The position numbers and the translations under genes were made by a program. The notes beneath the pieces are model-generated. The model searched no databases and was not told the DNA's origin. It worked only from the letters and a program-made list of their open reading frames with translations. DNA of 46,690 bases from an uncultured Phocaeicola sp. (GTDB lineage Bacteria > Bacteroidota > Bacteroidia > Bacteroidales > Bacteroidaceae): the NCBI GenBank assembly GCA_948956705.1, contig CARCZS010000022.1, positions 1 to 46,690 of the forward strand, read 5' to 3'. Shown here piece by piece: positions 26,236-33,703 of this stretch. Within the stretch, counting starts at the first letter, position 1, and every line of letters starts with the position of its first letter.

Positions 26236-27066
26236 ATGGTAACAGAAAATAGTATGGAGCTTGAAAATCAAGCGTTCCTTTCAAATCAAGACATAACGGG
26301 CGAAGCGCCTAAGTTACTGCTCTGCAGTTCAATCGCTTCTAGCTCAGACCTGGGGTCAAATGAAGGAATCACGCCAATGGCGGGAATAGGAAAAGAATAC
26401 CCTGAACTCAGTTGGTATTATCTGTATCTTTCCAACAAAGAACTGAAACGCTATATCAGTGTTTTCAGTGGCAGGAAAGCTGTTCGGCTTCGTACACCAT
26501 CAGGTACCGTAGAAGAGAGATTTTTTTGCTTCAAGGTGTTTTCTTACACTGCCACCGATCATAGGAAACGTTTCGAGCAATGTGCTTATACCAAAGAGGA
26601 ATATACCGCTCGCCGTGACTCTGCCCGGGTGGTGAAAGAGGCTTTTGCTACCGGCTCCACTCAGAAACTGAATACGTTGACGAACGAGAAAGGGATTGAA
26701 GGCAACGGTTGGCTGTTTGTATGTGCCCCCTTGGGGCAGTTGGAATGTATTCTGTCTGCCATGCTTCCCCGCCAGTATCTGGTGACGGACTATAACACAC
26801 ACCGTGCGGCAGTAATTCCTCAACGTCAGATGGAGGAATTTATCTATCTGTATGAATCCATGCCTTACAATATCGAGCTGATGAACCGGCCTTTGGAGGA
26901 CTATCTTCAGAAAAAGCAACGAATCCGTATTACCGGTGGTGTCTTTCGGGGGAAAGAGGGATGTATCATGCGTTTGCACCGCAATACAAGGCTGGTATTC
27001 GCTTTTGGCAATATGACGGTGGCAGTGAGCTATCTTCATGCGTTTCCGTTTGAAAAAATTGATTAG
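26236..27066 (+). CDS. UpxY-type NusG-like transcription antiterminator
   Basis: This 276-residue protein probably lets RNA polymerase read through terminators within the capsule operon. The C-terminal part is a KOW-like domain (about 228-276: RIRITGGVFRGKEGCIMRL, then FGNMTVAVSYLHAF). It is preceded by the NGN end (WLFVCAPLGQLECI) and the segment AAVIPQRQMEEFI, all as in Bacteroides UpxY proteins. An Asn/Ser-rich N-terminus (about 1-55) and an enlarged NGN region make it roughly 100 residues longer than typical UpxY (about 170). The start is ATG 26236; an earlier in-frame TTG adds only one residue. It follows the invertible promoter directly. No upxZ follows. Confidence 0.82.
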   Translation: MVTENSMELENQAFLSNQDITGEAPKLLLCSSIASSSDLGSNEGITPMAGIGKEYPELSWYYLYLSNKELKRYISVFSGRKAVRLRTPSGTVEERFFCFKVFSYTATDHRKRFEQCAYTKEEYTARRDSARVVKEAFATGSTQKLNTLTNEKGIEGNGWLFVCAPLGQLECILSAMLPRQYLVTDYNTHRAAVIPQRQMEEFIYLYESMPYNIELMNRPLEDYLQKKQRIRITGGVFRGKEGCIMRLHRNTRLVFAFGNMTVAVSYLHAFPFEKID

Positions 27067-27076
27067 TTTAATTAAA

Positions 27077-27111
27077 GCCATCCATACATTCCTTGCAGGA
27101 CGATGGATGGC
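27077..27111. terminator. Hairpin between the convergent upxY and amidase genes
   Basis: GCCATCCAT (27077-27085) pairs perfectly with ATGGATGGC (27103-27111). On the minus strand it is followed by TTTAATTAA, so it probably ends the amidase operon. On the plus strand no T-run follows, but it is an obstacle that upxY transcription must pass to reach the capsule genes. Confidence 0.55.
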
Positions 27112-27131
27112 AGATAAGACTACAGACGCAA

Positions 27132-27551
27132 TTAAGGTTGCAAGTCTATATATTCAGCTGTGACATGGAAACATGGACAGGCTTTTTGCGGATTCAAGTC
27201 ATGATGGCCTACAATCAGTGCCTTGGGATAACGTTGATGCAGTTGTTCAATCAGTTTTCTCAGCGTAGCCTTTTGTGCTTCCGTCCGGGTGTCTTTCGGC
27301 GTTGTTCCGCCATCATCCAGTCCGCCTATGTAGCATATACCTATACTGTGGCTGTTGTGGTGCTCGCAATGTGCTCCAACCAACTCTTCCGGGCGTCCGG
27401 CTTCTATCATTCCGTCTGTAGGAATCACATAGTGGTAACCACAGCACTTCCAGCCCAATGAACGATGGTAGCGGTCAATGTCCTCCGTTCGCAAGGCACT
27501 GCCCGCCTTGTTGGCAGAGCAGTGCACGATAATCAACGAAACCGTTCTCAT
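27132..27551 (-). CDS. T7-lysozyme-like N-acetylmuramoyl-L-alanine amidase
   Basis: This 139-residue zinc amidase cleaves the bond between MurNAc and the stem peptide. Residues line up with T7 lysozyme at matching spacing: zinc ligands His10, His117 and Cys125, catalytic Tyr39 and Lys123 (in GHHDLNPQKACPCF). There is no signal peptide, as in phage endolysins. Its ATG overlaps the stop codon of the 32-residue membrane peptide upstream (ATGA), so translation is coupled. It ends a four-gene minus-strand operon located inside the capsule locus. Such amidase/HU cassettes are common in Bacteroides, but their purpose is not known. Confidence 0.92.
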   Translation of the reverse strand: MRTVSLIIVHCSANKAGSALRTEDIDRYHRSLGWKCCGYHYVIPTDGMIEAGRPEELVGAHCEHHNSHSIGICYIGGLDDGGTTPKDTRTEAQKATLRKLIEQLHQRYPKALIVGHHDLNPQKACPCFHVTAEYIDLQP

Positions 27552-27646
27552 AAGCCGCTTCCAAGCGCTCCTCCGGCAGCGCCTGTAATGAGCAACTCAA
27601 TGATGCGGACGATGTACAGCAGTACATTTTTCCAGTTCTTTTTCAT
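27548..27646 (-). CDS. 'Smalltalk' 32-residue membrane peptide
   Basis: I found this by reading the minus strand from ATG 27646 to TGA 27548. It starts MKKNWKNVLLYIVRIIELL and ends in a Gly/Ala-rich stretch. It matches my memory of the family called smalltalk protein, always located next to this amidase in Bacteroides. Three or four lysines precede a single hydrophobic helix of about 20 residues with closely spaced glycines, which suits helix packing in the inner membrane. Its last codons overlap the amidase start. The function is unknown; size and position recall a holin next to its endolysin. Confidence 0.88.
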   Translation of the reverse strand: MKKNWKNVLLYIVRIIELLITGAAGGALGSGL

Positions 27647-27689
27647 ACGCTTTGTCTTTAAATAGATGAATAATATAAGTTCCATGACA

Positions 27690-28082
27690 TTAAAAGATTC
27701 GTGGATTCATTTTATATTCCATATCTGCAAATGTCTCCTTGAGTTTGCGACACGGGGTAAACACGATGTGCGCGCCCTTGATGTTTTTCTTGGAGAACAA
27801 AGCCTCCGAAGCGGCTCCTTCGCATTTCAGGGAGACACTGAATGTTCCGAGGCCGTCCAAGGTGACTCGGTCGCCTTGGGCAAGATGCTCGGACAGGCGG
27901 TTGAAGACTTCCTCCAGCACCGCTTCCATCATGCCGTGTGGGAAAAAGCGGAGATGTTCCGTCACTTTCTTTACGAGTTTCTTATGCGAAACCGTTTCGT
28001 TGGCCACACACTTTGCGTATGCTTTCTTGGGCATCGTCCTGTCGGACGCATTTCCCATCGAGAAAACGTGGTATTTTATCAT
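27690..28082 (-). CDS. HU-like DNA-binding protein (second paralogue)
   Basis: This 130-residue protein of the Bacteroidetes HU/HIG-type family has a helical N-terminal half (HKKLVKKVTEHLRFFPHGMMEAVLEEVFNRLSEHL), a turn with VTLDGLGTFSVSL, and a C-terminal beta segment (AHIVFTPCRKLKETF). These correspond to the HU dimer core and DNA-gripping strands. It is 43 bases upstream of the membrane peptide gene and overlaps the stop codon of the first paralogue by ATGA, so the pair should be produced together and could form a heterodimer. It probably acts on the cassette's own control region. Confidence 0.85.
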   Translation of the reverse strand: MIKYHVFSMGNASDRTMPKKAYAKCVANETVSHKKLVKKVTEHLRFFPHGMMEAVLEEVFNRLSEHLAQGDRVTLDGLGTFSVSLKCEGAASEALFSKKNIKGAHIVFTPCRKLKETFADMEYKMNPRIF

Positions 28083-28579
28083 AATGACGGATTGTTTTCA
28101 TTCGTGGAAGCCGGGGTCTTTCCTTTGGCGGCATCCAAGTCGACTGTGCCTTTACCGGCCTTTTCGGCCTTCAGGGTGGCGGCTTGGGCTATGCGGCTTG
28201 CTACGGGATTGAAAGCGGCGCGGGAACGAAGATTTTGGAAGTCTTCTCCCGGCGTGAACACAATGTTGACGGCGGTGATGTTGCTTTCTGTAAATTTCTT
28301 CAGGTCTTCCGCACCTTCCGAGCCTATAGAAATCCAGAAATTACCTAATTCTGCCAGTTGTACTTTTTTGCCTTCCAGAAGCATTTCTACAAGGCACTCG
28401 CACATATCGGCTATTACACCTTTTACCGTTCCGCGAGTGAATACGCCATTGTGGTCGGCAATGTGTTTGACAAACTGGCTGAATGGCATGATTTCAGAAA
28501 CTTGAGCTTTTGCATACGCTTTTTGGGCGGCATCGACATCCATCGGGTTGCCCATCATAAATACACTGTAATCAATCAT
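28079..28579 (-). CDS. HU-like DNA-binding protein (first paralogue)
   Basis: This 166-residue protein is a paralogue of the next gene, with the same order of motifs (MIDYSVFMMGNPMD, FSQFVKHIADHNGVFTRG, VQLAELGNFWISIGSEG, VNIVFTPGEDF). An extra Ala/Lys-rich tail of about 40 residues follows, resembling histone-like tails. I chose ATG 28579 because MIDYSVFMMGN aligns with MIKYHVFSMGN of the paralogue; the longer frame is unaligned. It is the first gene of the minus-strand cassette. Its upstream region carries six phased 11-bp repeats shared with the divergent gene. Confidence 0.85.
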   Translation of the reverse strand: MIDYSVFMMGNPMDVDAAQKAYAKAQVSEIMPFSQFVKHIADHNGVFTRGTVKGVIADMCECLVEMLLEGKKVQLAELGNFWISIGSEGAEDLKKFTESNITAVNIVFTPGEDFQNLRSRAAFNPVASRIAQAATLKAEKAGKGTVDLDAAKGKTPASTNENNPSL

Positions 28580-28684
28580 GATAAAATAAAGTTTAAAAGT
28601 TTTGTGTTTCCGGGATGTTCGTTCATCCTTCCGACACGACAAAATTAATGCGGGGAAATACCGTAAAAAAATCTATTTATTATC

Positions 28685-28749
28685 GTTTACTAACTGTTGA
28701 CTGCCGTTCACTAGCTATTGACTGACCGTTAACTACCCGTTGACGAATC
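28685..28749. repeat. Six phased 10-11-bp repeats in the divergent control region
   Basis: Copies begin at 28685, 28696, 28706, 28717, 28728 and 28739, with the shape GTTNACTNNCC (for example GTTCACTAGCT and ATTGACTGACC). One copy per helical turn places them all on one DNA face. They lie between the HU gene start (28579) and the start of the next plus-strand gene (28767), the position expected for an operator. The core GTTAACTAC also occurs in the 22-bp repeat near 449-457. Confidence 0.8.
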
Positions 28750-28766
28750 ATTCAAACAATAAGCTT

Positions 28767-29201
28767 ATGGATAGTGAGACACACTTCAGCATCGTCTTCA
28801 ACATTTATGGAGGCAGCAACCAGATTCTTCCCAATGCTACTTCCGCCACACAGAATTATTATGGTGATGAGGCGGAACTAGAGAAGGATGATGTAAGCAT
28901 GGACAAGGAACCTGCTTTATCTCCCGAGGCTATGCGCCTTTTCTCTTATATAAATAAGGTGGAGGATTTACGTATCTATCTGGTACAGATAGCAGAATGT
29001 ACCAATGCGGTGGAACTGGCTAGGGTTATAGTTAAGATGGGCGAACGGGAACCGAAGATTACTTCGGAAGAGATGGTGAAGGAGCGTTTTATCTCGTTGT
29101 TCTTTCCTCTCACACCTTTGTTCGTATCGGGCAAGACTGTCAGCAATATCCGTGCGCGTATCAATAACGCTTGGGCAAGACGACCGAGAAAGCGGTTATG
29201 A
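28767..29201 (+). CDS. Hypothetical protein next to the amidase/HU cassette
   Basis: This 144-residue protein has no signal peptide, and I cannot assign a domain. The N-terminus (SIVFNIYGGSNQILPNATSATQNYYGD) looks like a beta-hairpin plus a flexible acidic stretch. The middle (about 55-130) is helical, and the end is strongly basic (NAWARRPRKRL), so nucleic acid binding is possible. I chose ATG 28767; a TTG nine codons earlier would place the start inside the 11-bp repeats. It is divergent from the HU genes, with the repeat array between them, so it is probably co-regulated with that cassette. Similar genes accompany these cassettes in Bacteroides, from memory. Confidence 0.75.
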   Translation: MDSETHFSIVFNIYGGSNQILPNATSATQNYYGDEAELEKDDVSMDKEPALSPEAMRLFSYINKVEDLRIYLVQIAECTNAVELARVIVKMGEREPKITSEEMVKERFISLFFPLTPLFVSGKTVSNIRARINNAWARRPRKRL

Positions 29202-29254
29202 CCGGAGATGAAAAACCGGTGATAAGTGTGGAAAAAAGTAAGATATGTTCGTGG

Positions 29255-29300
29255 GCAAAGTAAGTTCACTTACTTTGCTGTTTAAGTCCGCTTACTTTGC
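29255..29300. repeat. Hairpin with a third copy of its arm
   Basis: GCAAAGTAAG (29255-29264) pairs with CTTACTTTGC (29269-29278) around a 4-base loop, and CTTACTTTGC recurs at 29291-29300. Two alternative pairings are therefore possible. It lies between the hypothetical gene and the RES gene. Confidence 0.7.
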
Positions 29301-29358
29301 TTGGGAATATATCTTACTAAAGATCGGAAAAAATAGCTTTCGTGAAAAGTATGGTAAG

Positions 29359-29366
29359 TACCTTTG
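29359..29366 (+). promoter_or_regulatory. -7 box upstream of the RES-like gene
   Basis: TACCTTTG matches TAnnTTTG, with TTTC about 19 bases upstream as a weak -33. It would start transcription about 60 bases before ATG 29434, suggesting the RES gene has its own promoter independent of the capsule promoter. Confidence 0.5.
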
Positions 29367-29433
29367 CTTTTGGAACAATATCTATAATCGATAATAAGAG
29401 GTAAGAGTGTTTACCGAATAAAATGCTTATGTG

Positions 29434-30282
29434 ATGAATGATTACGCAAATATTACCCAAATAACACTTTTGGTCAGAAGACTGGATATTGGTACAAAAG
29501 TAATTAGGGTTAGACAGCATTCTCAAGAAAATCAATTGTTCAAATATAGAAAATATCTATCTTATCCACCGAAAGAAAAGGTTAAGTTGGCAAGGGCTAA
29601 TATGGATGGACAACCTATGTTTTATGGTGCTGTTTTTTCAAACTTCTGTATAAATGATAATCCACGTCTTACATGTCTTTTAGAAACCAATAAGGAAGTC
29701 TTAGATGATACTTTTGTAGGGAAGAAAGATTTGACTTATTCACTTTGGCTGAATAAGAGAGAGATTAATCTTTTTGTAATCCCTGTATTTGATAGCTATC
29801 CACATCCTGCGAAGGACTTTGAATGGTATTATGAACTATGGAAAGAACTGATGCAAGATGATAGAATCAATAAAGAACAGATAAACGTTTTAAAAGAATT
29901 GTCACGACATTTTTCCTTGACTGGAGAGAAAAAAGAAGAGGAAAACAGCTATGCTTATACAGCTGATTTTACAACTCATTTATTTAAGACTCATCCTGAA
30001 ATTGATGGAATTATTTATCCTAGCGTAAGACTAAAAGAAGAAGGTATAGGTGTTAATGTAGCTATTCGTCCTGAAGTGATTGATGATGCTTTTGAGCTGA
30101 AAGCGTGTTCTGTCTGTAGATATTTCAAAAGAAATAAAAGACAACAACTAATATTGAATTATAAACATTCTCGATTTAGACAAAATGGTAAGATCTATTA
30201 TGTGATAGATAGAGAATTTTATCGGGATTTGGATTTTAAGAATACCGAATACGACTTTAAAACCTTACAATTTAAGTATTAG
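29434..30282 (+). CDS. RES-domain-like protein (putative NAD+-degrading enzyme)
   Basis: This 282-residue cytoplasmic protein shows RES-domain landmarks in order: Arg in VIRVR, Arg and Tyr in ARANMDGQPMFYGAV, a Glu in CLLETN, and Ser in DGIIYPSVR. RES proteins known from toxin-antitoxin systems phosphorolyse or hydrolyse NAD+. This one is longer than typical RES toxins (150-230 residues), and no Xre/DUF2384-type antitoxin is adjacent. It is A/T-rich and has its own promoter-like box. The start is ATG 29434 (a GTG one codon earlier is possible). Assignment is by motif only; it could be a non-toxic homologue. Confidence 0.55.
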   Translation: MNDYANITQITLLVRRLDIGTKVIRVRQHSQENQLFKYRKYLSYPPKEKVKLARANMDGQPMFYGAVFSNFCINDNPRLTCLLETNKEVLDDTFVGKKDLTYSLWLNKREINLFVIPVFDSYPHPAKDFEWYYELWKELMQDDRINKEQINVLKELSRHFSLTGEKKEEENSYAYTADFTTHLFKTHPEIDGIIYPSVRLKEEGIGVNVAIRPEVIDDAFELKACSVCRYFKRNKRQQLILNYKHSRFRQNGKIYYVIDREFYRDLDFKNTEYDFKTLQFKY

Positions 30283-30453
30283 CGTCCAAAAAAGACTAAT
30301 ATGAAAATTAATAAATACTGATGATATTTGTCACTGTGATCAAAAAATGAATTATGTATAGCAACTCAGATTGGCTGATGACATTTGTAAGAACTATGAC
30401 GAATTAATACGTATAATGCGTGCCAGCGCATAATAAAATAGAAATATTTTTAT

Positions 30454-31227
30454 ATGAAAGTAGTGATTTTAGCCGGAGGTTTTGGTACTCGTATTAGCGA
30501 GGAGAGCCAGTTTAAGCCCAAGCCGATGATTGAGATAGGTGGCAAACCTATCCTATGGCATATCATGAAATGGTATTCCAAGTTTGGTCATAATGAGTTT
30601 ATTATCTGTTGCGGATACAAGCAACAGGTTATCAAGAATTATTTTGCCAACTACTATATGTATAATAGTGATATGACATTCGACTTTTCTGCCAATGGGA
30701 AAGTAACTGTACATAGTGATCATACGGAAGACTGGAGAGTGACGGTGGTTGACACAGGTTTGAATACCATGACGGGCGGACGTCTTAAACGCGTTAAAGA
30801 TTACATATCTGGTGAACCGTTTCTTATGACTTACGGTGATGGTGTGTCAGATGTTGACATTAATGAATGTATCCGGTTTCATGAAGAGACAGGGACTATG
30901 GTCACGTTGACAGGTGTGCTTCCCGAAGGTCGTTTCGGAGTAATGGACATTGACGGTTCTATGATAAGGTCTTTCCGTGAAAAGAGTCGGGATGATATGG
31001 GATGGATCAACGGAGGTTTCATGGTTGTAGAGCCGGGAGCATTGGAATATATAGAAAATGACACAACGACCTGGGAGCGTGAACCTCTTGAAACGCTTGC
31101 CTCCCGGGGGCAACTTTCCTGCTATAAGCATCATGGCTTTTGGCAGTGCATGGACACGTTGCGTGACAAGGAGAAACTGGAGAGCCTCTTGGCTTCGGGC
31201 AAAGCACCTTGGAAATATTGGAAATGA
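30454..31227 (+). CDS. rfbF: Glucose-1-phosphate cytidylyltransferase
   Basis: This 257-residue enzyme makes CDP-glucose from glucose-1-phosphate and CTP. The nucleotidyltransferase signature LAGGFGTRISEES (about 6-18), the PMIEIGGKPILWHIMK segment and the catalytic-site motif MTYGDGVSDVD are all present, and the length is standard for RfbF. It is the first gene of the biosynthetic operon and 19 bases before rfbG. Its 170-base upstream gap has no clear promoter box, which fits read-through from the phase-variable promoter via UpxY. Confidence 0.95.
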   Translation: MKVVILAGGFGTRISEESQFKPKPMIEIGGKPILWHIMKWYSKFGHNEFIICCGYKQQVIKNYFANYYMYNSDMTFDFSANGKVTVHSDHTEDWRVTVVDTGLNTMTGGRLKRVKDYISGEPFLMTYGDGVSDVDINECIRFHEETGTMVTLTGVLPEGRFGVMDIDGSMIRSFREKSRDDMGWINGGFMVVEPGALEYIENDTTTWEREPLETLASRGQLSCYKHHGFWQCMDTLRDKEKLESLLASGKAPWKYWK

Positions 31228-31246
31228 TAAAAATAAAAGGATAAAT

Positions 31247-32347
31247 ATGGCATTCAATAATGTATATAGAGGAAAGAAAGTATTGATAACCGGTAATACC
31301 GGTTTCAAGGGGAGCTGGTTGTCAGCATGGTTACTCATGCTGGGAGCGGAGGTATACGGCTATTCAAATAGTATACCTACCCAACCGTCCATGTTCGAGG
31401 TTGTTGGCCTACCCGACAGAATCCATCACCATTATGGTGACATCCGTAATAAAGAGGAGATGAGTGATTATGTTCAGGCTGTAAAGCCTGACTTTATCTT
31501 TCATCTTGCTGCACAGGCCATTGTTTCTACTTCCTACAAGGAGCCTTTTGATACCATCACTACCAATGTGGTAGGTACAGCTTCCGTGCTGGAGGCCATC
31601 CGTAATATCACATGGAATTGTACCTGTGTTCTTATCACCAGTGACAAGGCTTACGATAACGTGGAGTGGATCTGGGGATATCGTGAGACAGATGCGGTAG
31701 GCGGAAAGGATGTCTATTCCGGTTCAAAGGGTGCAGCCGAACTTACTATCAAGTGTTATTGGAAATCCTTTATCCAGGCTATGCCCAATATCAAACTGGG
31801 AGTGGCCCGTGCCGGGAATGTTATCGGAGGTGGTGACTGGGCGAAAGACCGTATCATCGTAGATTGTGTCAAGGCATTTTCAAGGAATGAGGTGGTAGAG
31901 ATACGTAGTCCCAAAGCTACCCGTCCTTGGCAACACGTATTGGAACCATTGAGCGGTTATCTCAATCTTGGACAATACCTTTATGAAGGAAAGGTGAAGA
32001 ATGGAGAACCGTTTAACTTTGGCCCTCGTGCGGAGCAGACCAAGACAGTGTTTCAGTTGGTTCAGGACTTGGCCGAACTTTGGGGGCTGGATAGGAATAC
32101 GGCAGCCCGGCTGACCGGCAATGTGCCTTTCGAAGAGGCTACTTTATTGAAGCTTAATTGTGACAAGGCACTGGCTTATCTTGACTGGCATTCTACATTG
32201 CACTATGAGGAATGTGTACATTTTATTGCTGACTGGTACAAAGCTTTTTATACAGATGCCAATGTGGATATGTACAGCTTGACCACTGCCCAGATAGATT
32301 CCTATGTCAGGGCTGCCGGAGCACAACATTTAAAATGGGCGGAATAA
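31247..32347 (+). CDS. rfbG: CDP-glucose 4,6-dehydratase
   Basis: This 366-residue short-chain dehydrogenase converts CDP-glucose to CDP-4-keto-6-deoxyglucose. It shows the Rossmann motif TGNTGFKG and the catalytic SDR motif YSGSKGAAE, and has RfbG length. I chose ATG 31247 (MAFNNVYRGKKVLITG) because it aligns with the family; the longer frame runs through rfbF. The stop codon overlaps the next start (TAATG), so translation is coupled. Together with rfbF it commits the locus to a CDP-linked 6-deoxy sugar. Confidence 0.95.
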   Translation: MAFNNVYRGKKVLITGNTGFKGSWLSAWLLMLGAEVYGYSNSIPTQPSMFEVVGLPDRIHHHYGDIRNKEEMSDYVQAVKPDFIFHLAAQAIVSTSYKEPFDTITTNVVGTASVLEAIRNITWNCTCVLITSDKAYDNVEWIWGYRETDAVGGKDVYSGSKGAAELTIKCYWKSFIQAMPNIKLGVARAGNVIGGGDWAKDRIIVDCVKAFSRNEVVEIRSPKATRPWQHVLEPLSGYLNLGQYLYEGKVKNGEPFNFGPRAEQTKTVFQLVQDLAELWGLDRNTAARLTGNVPFEEATLLKLNCDKALAYLDWHSTLHYEECVHFIADWYKAFYTDANVDMYSLTTAQIDSYVRAAGAQHLKWAE

Positions 32348-32778
32348 TGATGGAAGGAGTGACAGTTCATCCCCTGAAGCATATTGTCGTACCCAAAGGG
32401 GATATTTATCATGCTTTAAAATCTACTGATGAAGGTTATGTCGGATTTGGTGAGGCTTATTTCTCACAGATAGAACACGGTGCAGCCAAAGGCTGGAAAC
32501 GCCATAACCGCATGACCTTGAATCTGGTTGTGCCCGTCGGTGCTGTCAAGTTCGTAATCTATGATGACCGTGAGGGCAGTCCCACCCGTGGGCAGTTTGA
32601 AGAAATAACCCTGTCACCTGAAAGCTGCTATCAGCGGCTTACTGTAGCTCCCGGACTATGGATGGCCTTTTATGGAGAGGGGGAGGGCATATCCATGCTG
32701 ATGGATATCATACCTGAACCTCATGATCCTTCGGAAGCAAGCCGGATGGAGCTGGAGGCGATAGACTATAAATTTTAA
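32347..32778 (+). CDS. dTDP-4-dehydrorhamnose 3,5-epimerase-like cupin
   Basis: This protein of about 143 residues resembles RfbC-type cupins, with the pattern PKGDIYHALK, FGEAYFSQIEHGAAKGWKRH and NLVVPVGAVKFVIYDDR. It is shorter than true RfbC (about 180), as seen in cupins acting on CDP sugars or as ketoisomerases. In context it should act on the 4-keto-6-deoxy intermediate from RfbG, by epimerisation at C3 and/or C5. The best start is ATG 32347, which overlaps the rfbG stop; ATG 32335 and 32350 are alternatives. Confidence 0.75.
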   Translation: MMEGVTVHPLKHIVVPKGDIYHALKSTDEGYVGFGEAYFSQIEHGAAKGWKRHNRMTLNLVVPVGAVKFVIYDDREGSPTRGQFEEITLSPESCYQRLTVAPGLWMAFYGEGEGISMLMDIIPEPHDPSEASRMELEAIDYKF

Positions 32779-32791
32779 ACATTGTAGCTTT

Positions 32792-33703
32792 ATGAAGATA
32801 TTGATTACAGGAGCTACCGGATTTGTAGGTCGGACACTGATTCCTTATCTGTTCAGTCATTCATTGACAGATATTTGTCTGTTGGTAAGGGACAGACAGA
32901 AAGCAGAAAGCATGTTTCCTGGTCTTTGCTTGGAAATAATTGCTACGACAGAGGGCGGATGGTGCAAGCAGGTTATCGGTTATTCTCCTGATGTTGTCAT
33001 CCATATGGCAACTTTCTTTACTGCAAGAAGGGATGATATGTTCATAGAAAAACTGATTGGATCAAATATCCTGTTTACCACCCACTTGCTTGAGGCAGTT
33101 TCCCATACTTCCTGTAGCCACTTCATTAATATAGGTACATTTACTGAATTTTTAAATGGCGCGGGTGAATATTTGCCCAATAATCTTTATTCCGCTACCA
33201 AAACAGCGGTACGCCCTATTATAAGGTATTATCAGGCACAGTCATGTTGGAATTGGATTAATGTGGTAGTCTACTCTCCCTATGGGCGGTATAATTCAAG
33301 CAAGAAGGTGATTGATTATCTGGTCGATGCGGTAAAGGCGGAAAAGCCCGTGGATTTTTCTCCGGGTAACCAGGTACTTGACTTCATACATGTTGATGAT
33401 ATAGCAGATTTCTTTTATACATTAATCCTTTCCTTGGATAACTTGAAAGACAGCTATTACCAGTTTCATCTTGGAACAGGTGAGGGGCATTCGTTACGCG
33501 GAGTGGCGGATATGATAGAGTCAGTCTGGAACCGTCCCGTAAAAGCAAATTGGGGCGGCCGCCCATATTCTCCTTCTGATGCCATGTATGCCGTGGCTCC
33601 TATAAATAGGAACATCACTTTGCTGGGATGGAAGGCGTCCATCTCCTTGAAGGAAGGTATTAGGATATTGCATGAAGATATGAAGACATATGAAAATGAA
33701 TAA
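32792..33703 (+). CDS. NAD-dependent epimerase/reductase, CDP-abequose synthase-like
   Basis: This 303-residue extended SDR enzyme has a Rossmann motif GATGFVG (about 7-13), a catalytic YSATK, and a C-terminal half similar to RfbJ-type CDP-sugar reductases (FIHVDDIADFF). In the pathway it probably reduces the 4-keto group, finishing a CDP-6-deoxyhexose. It follows the epimerase by 13 bases and overlaps the FAD oxidoreductase start by 14 bases. The exact sugar cannot be read off. Absence of the 3-dehydratase RfbH argues against a 3,6-dideoxy product such as abequose. Confidence 0.78.
   Translation: MKILITGATGFVGRTLIPYLFSHSLTDICLLVRDRQKAESMFPGLCLEIIATTEGGWCKQVIGYSPDVVIHMATFFTARRDDMFIEKLIGSNILFTTHLLEAVSHTSCSHFINIGTFTEFLNGAGEYLPNNLYSATKTAVRPIIRYYQAQSCWNWINVVVYSPYGRYNSSKKVIDYLVDAVKAEKPVDFSPGNQVLDFIHVDDIADFFYTLILSLDNLKDSYYQFHLGTGEGHSLRGVADMIESVWNRPVKANWGGRPYSPSDAMYAVAPINRNITLLGWKASISLKEGIRILHEDMKTYENE

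Noticed and set aside
27666..28505. Plus-strand open frame (279 codons) across the HU genes
   Set aside because: Antisense to two paralogous HU-like genes with clear motifs; no domain of its own.
28740..28766. Earlier TTG start for the 144-residue hypothetical gene
   Set aside because: It would put the start codon inside the last 11-bp repeats; ATG 28767 is preferable.
31058..31246. Upstream extension of rfbG
   Set aside because: It lies inside rfbF in another frame and lacks family similarity; MAFNNVYRGKK is the natural start.
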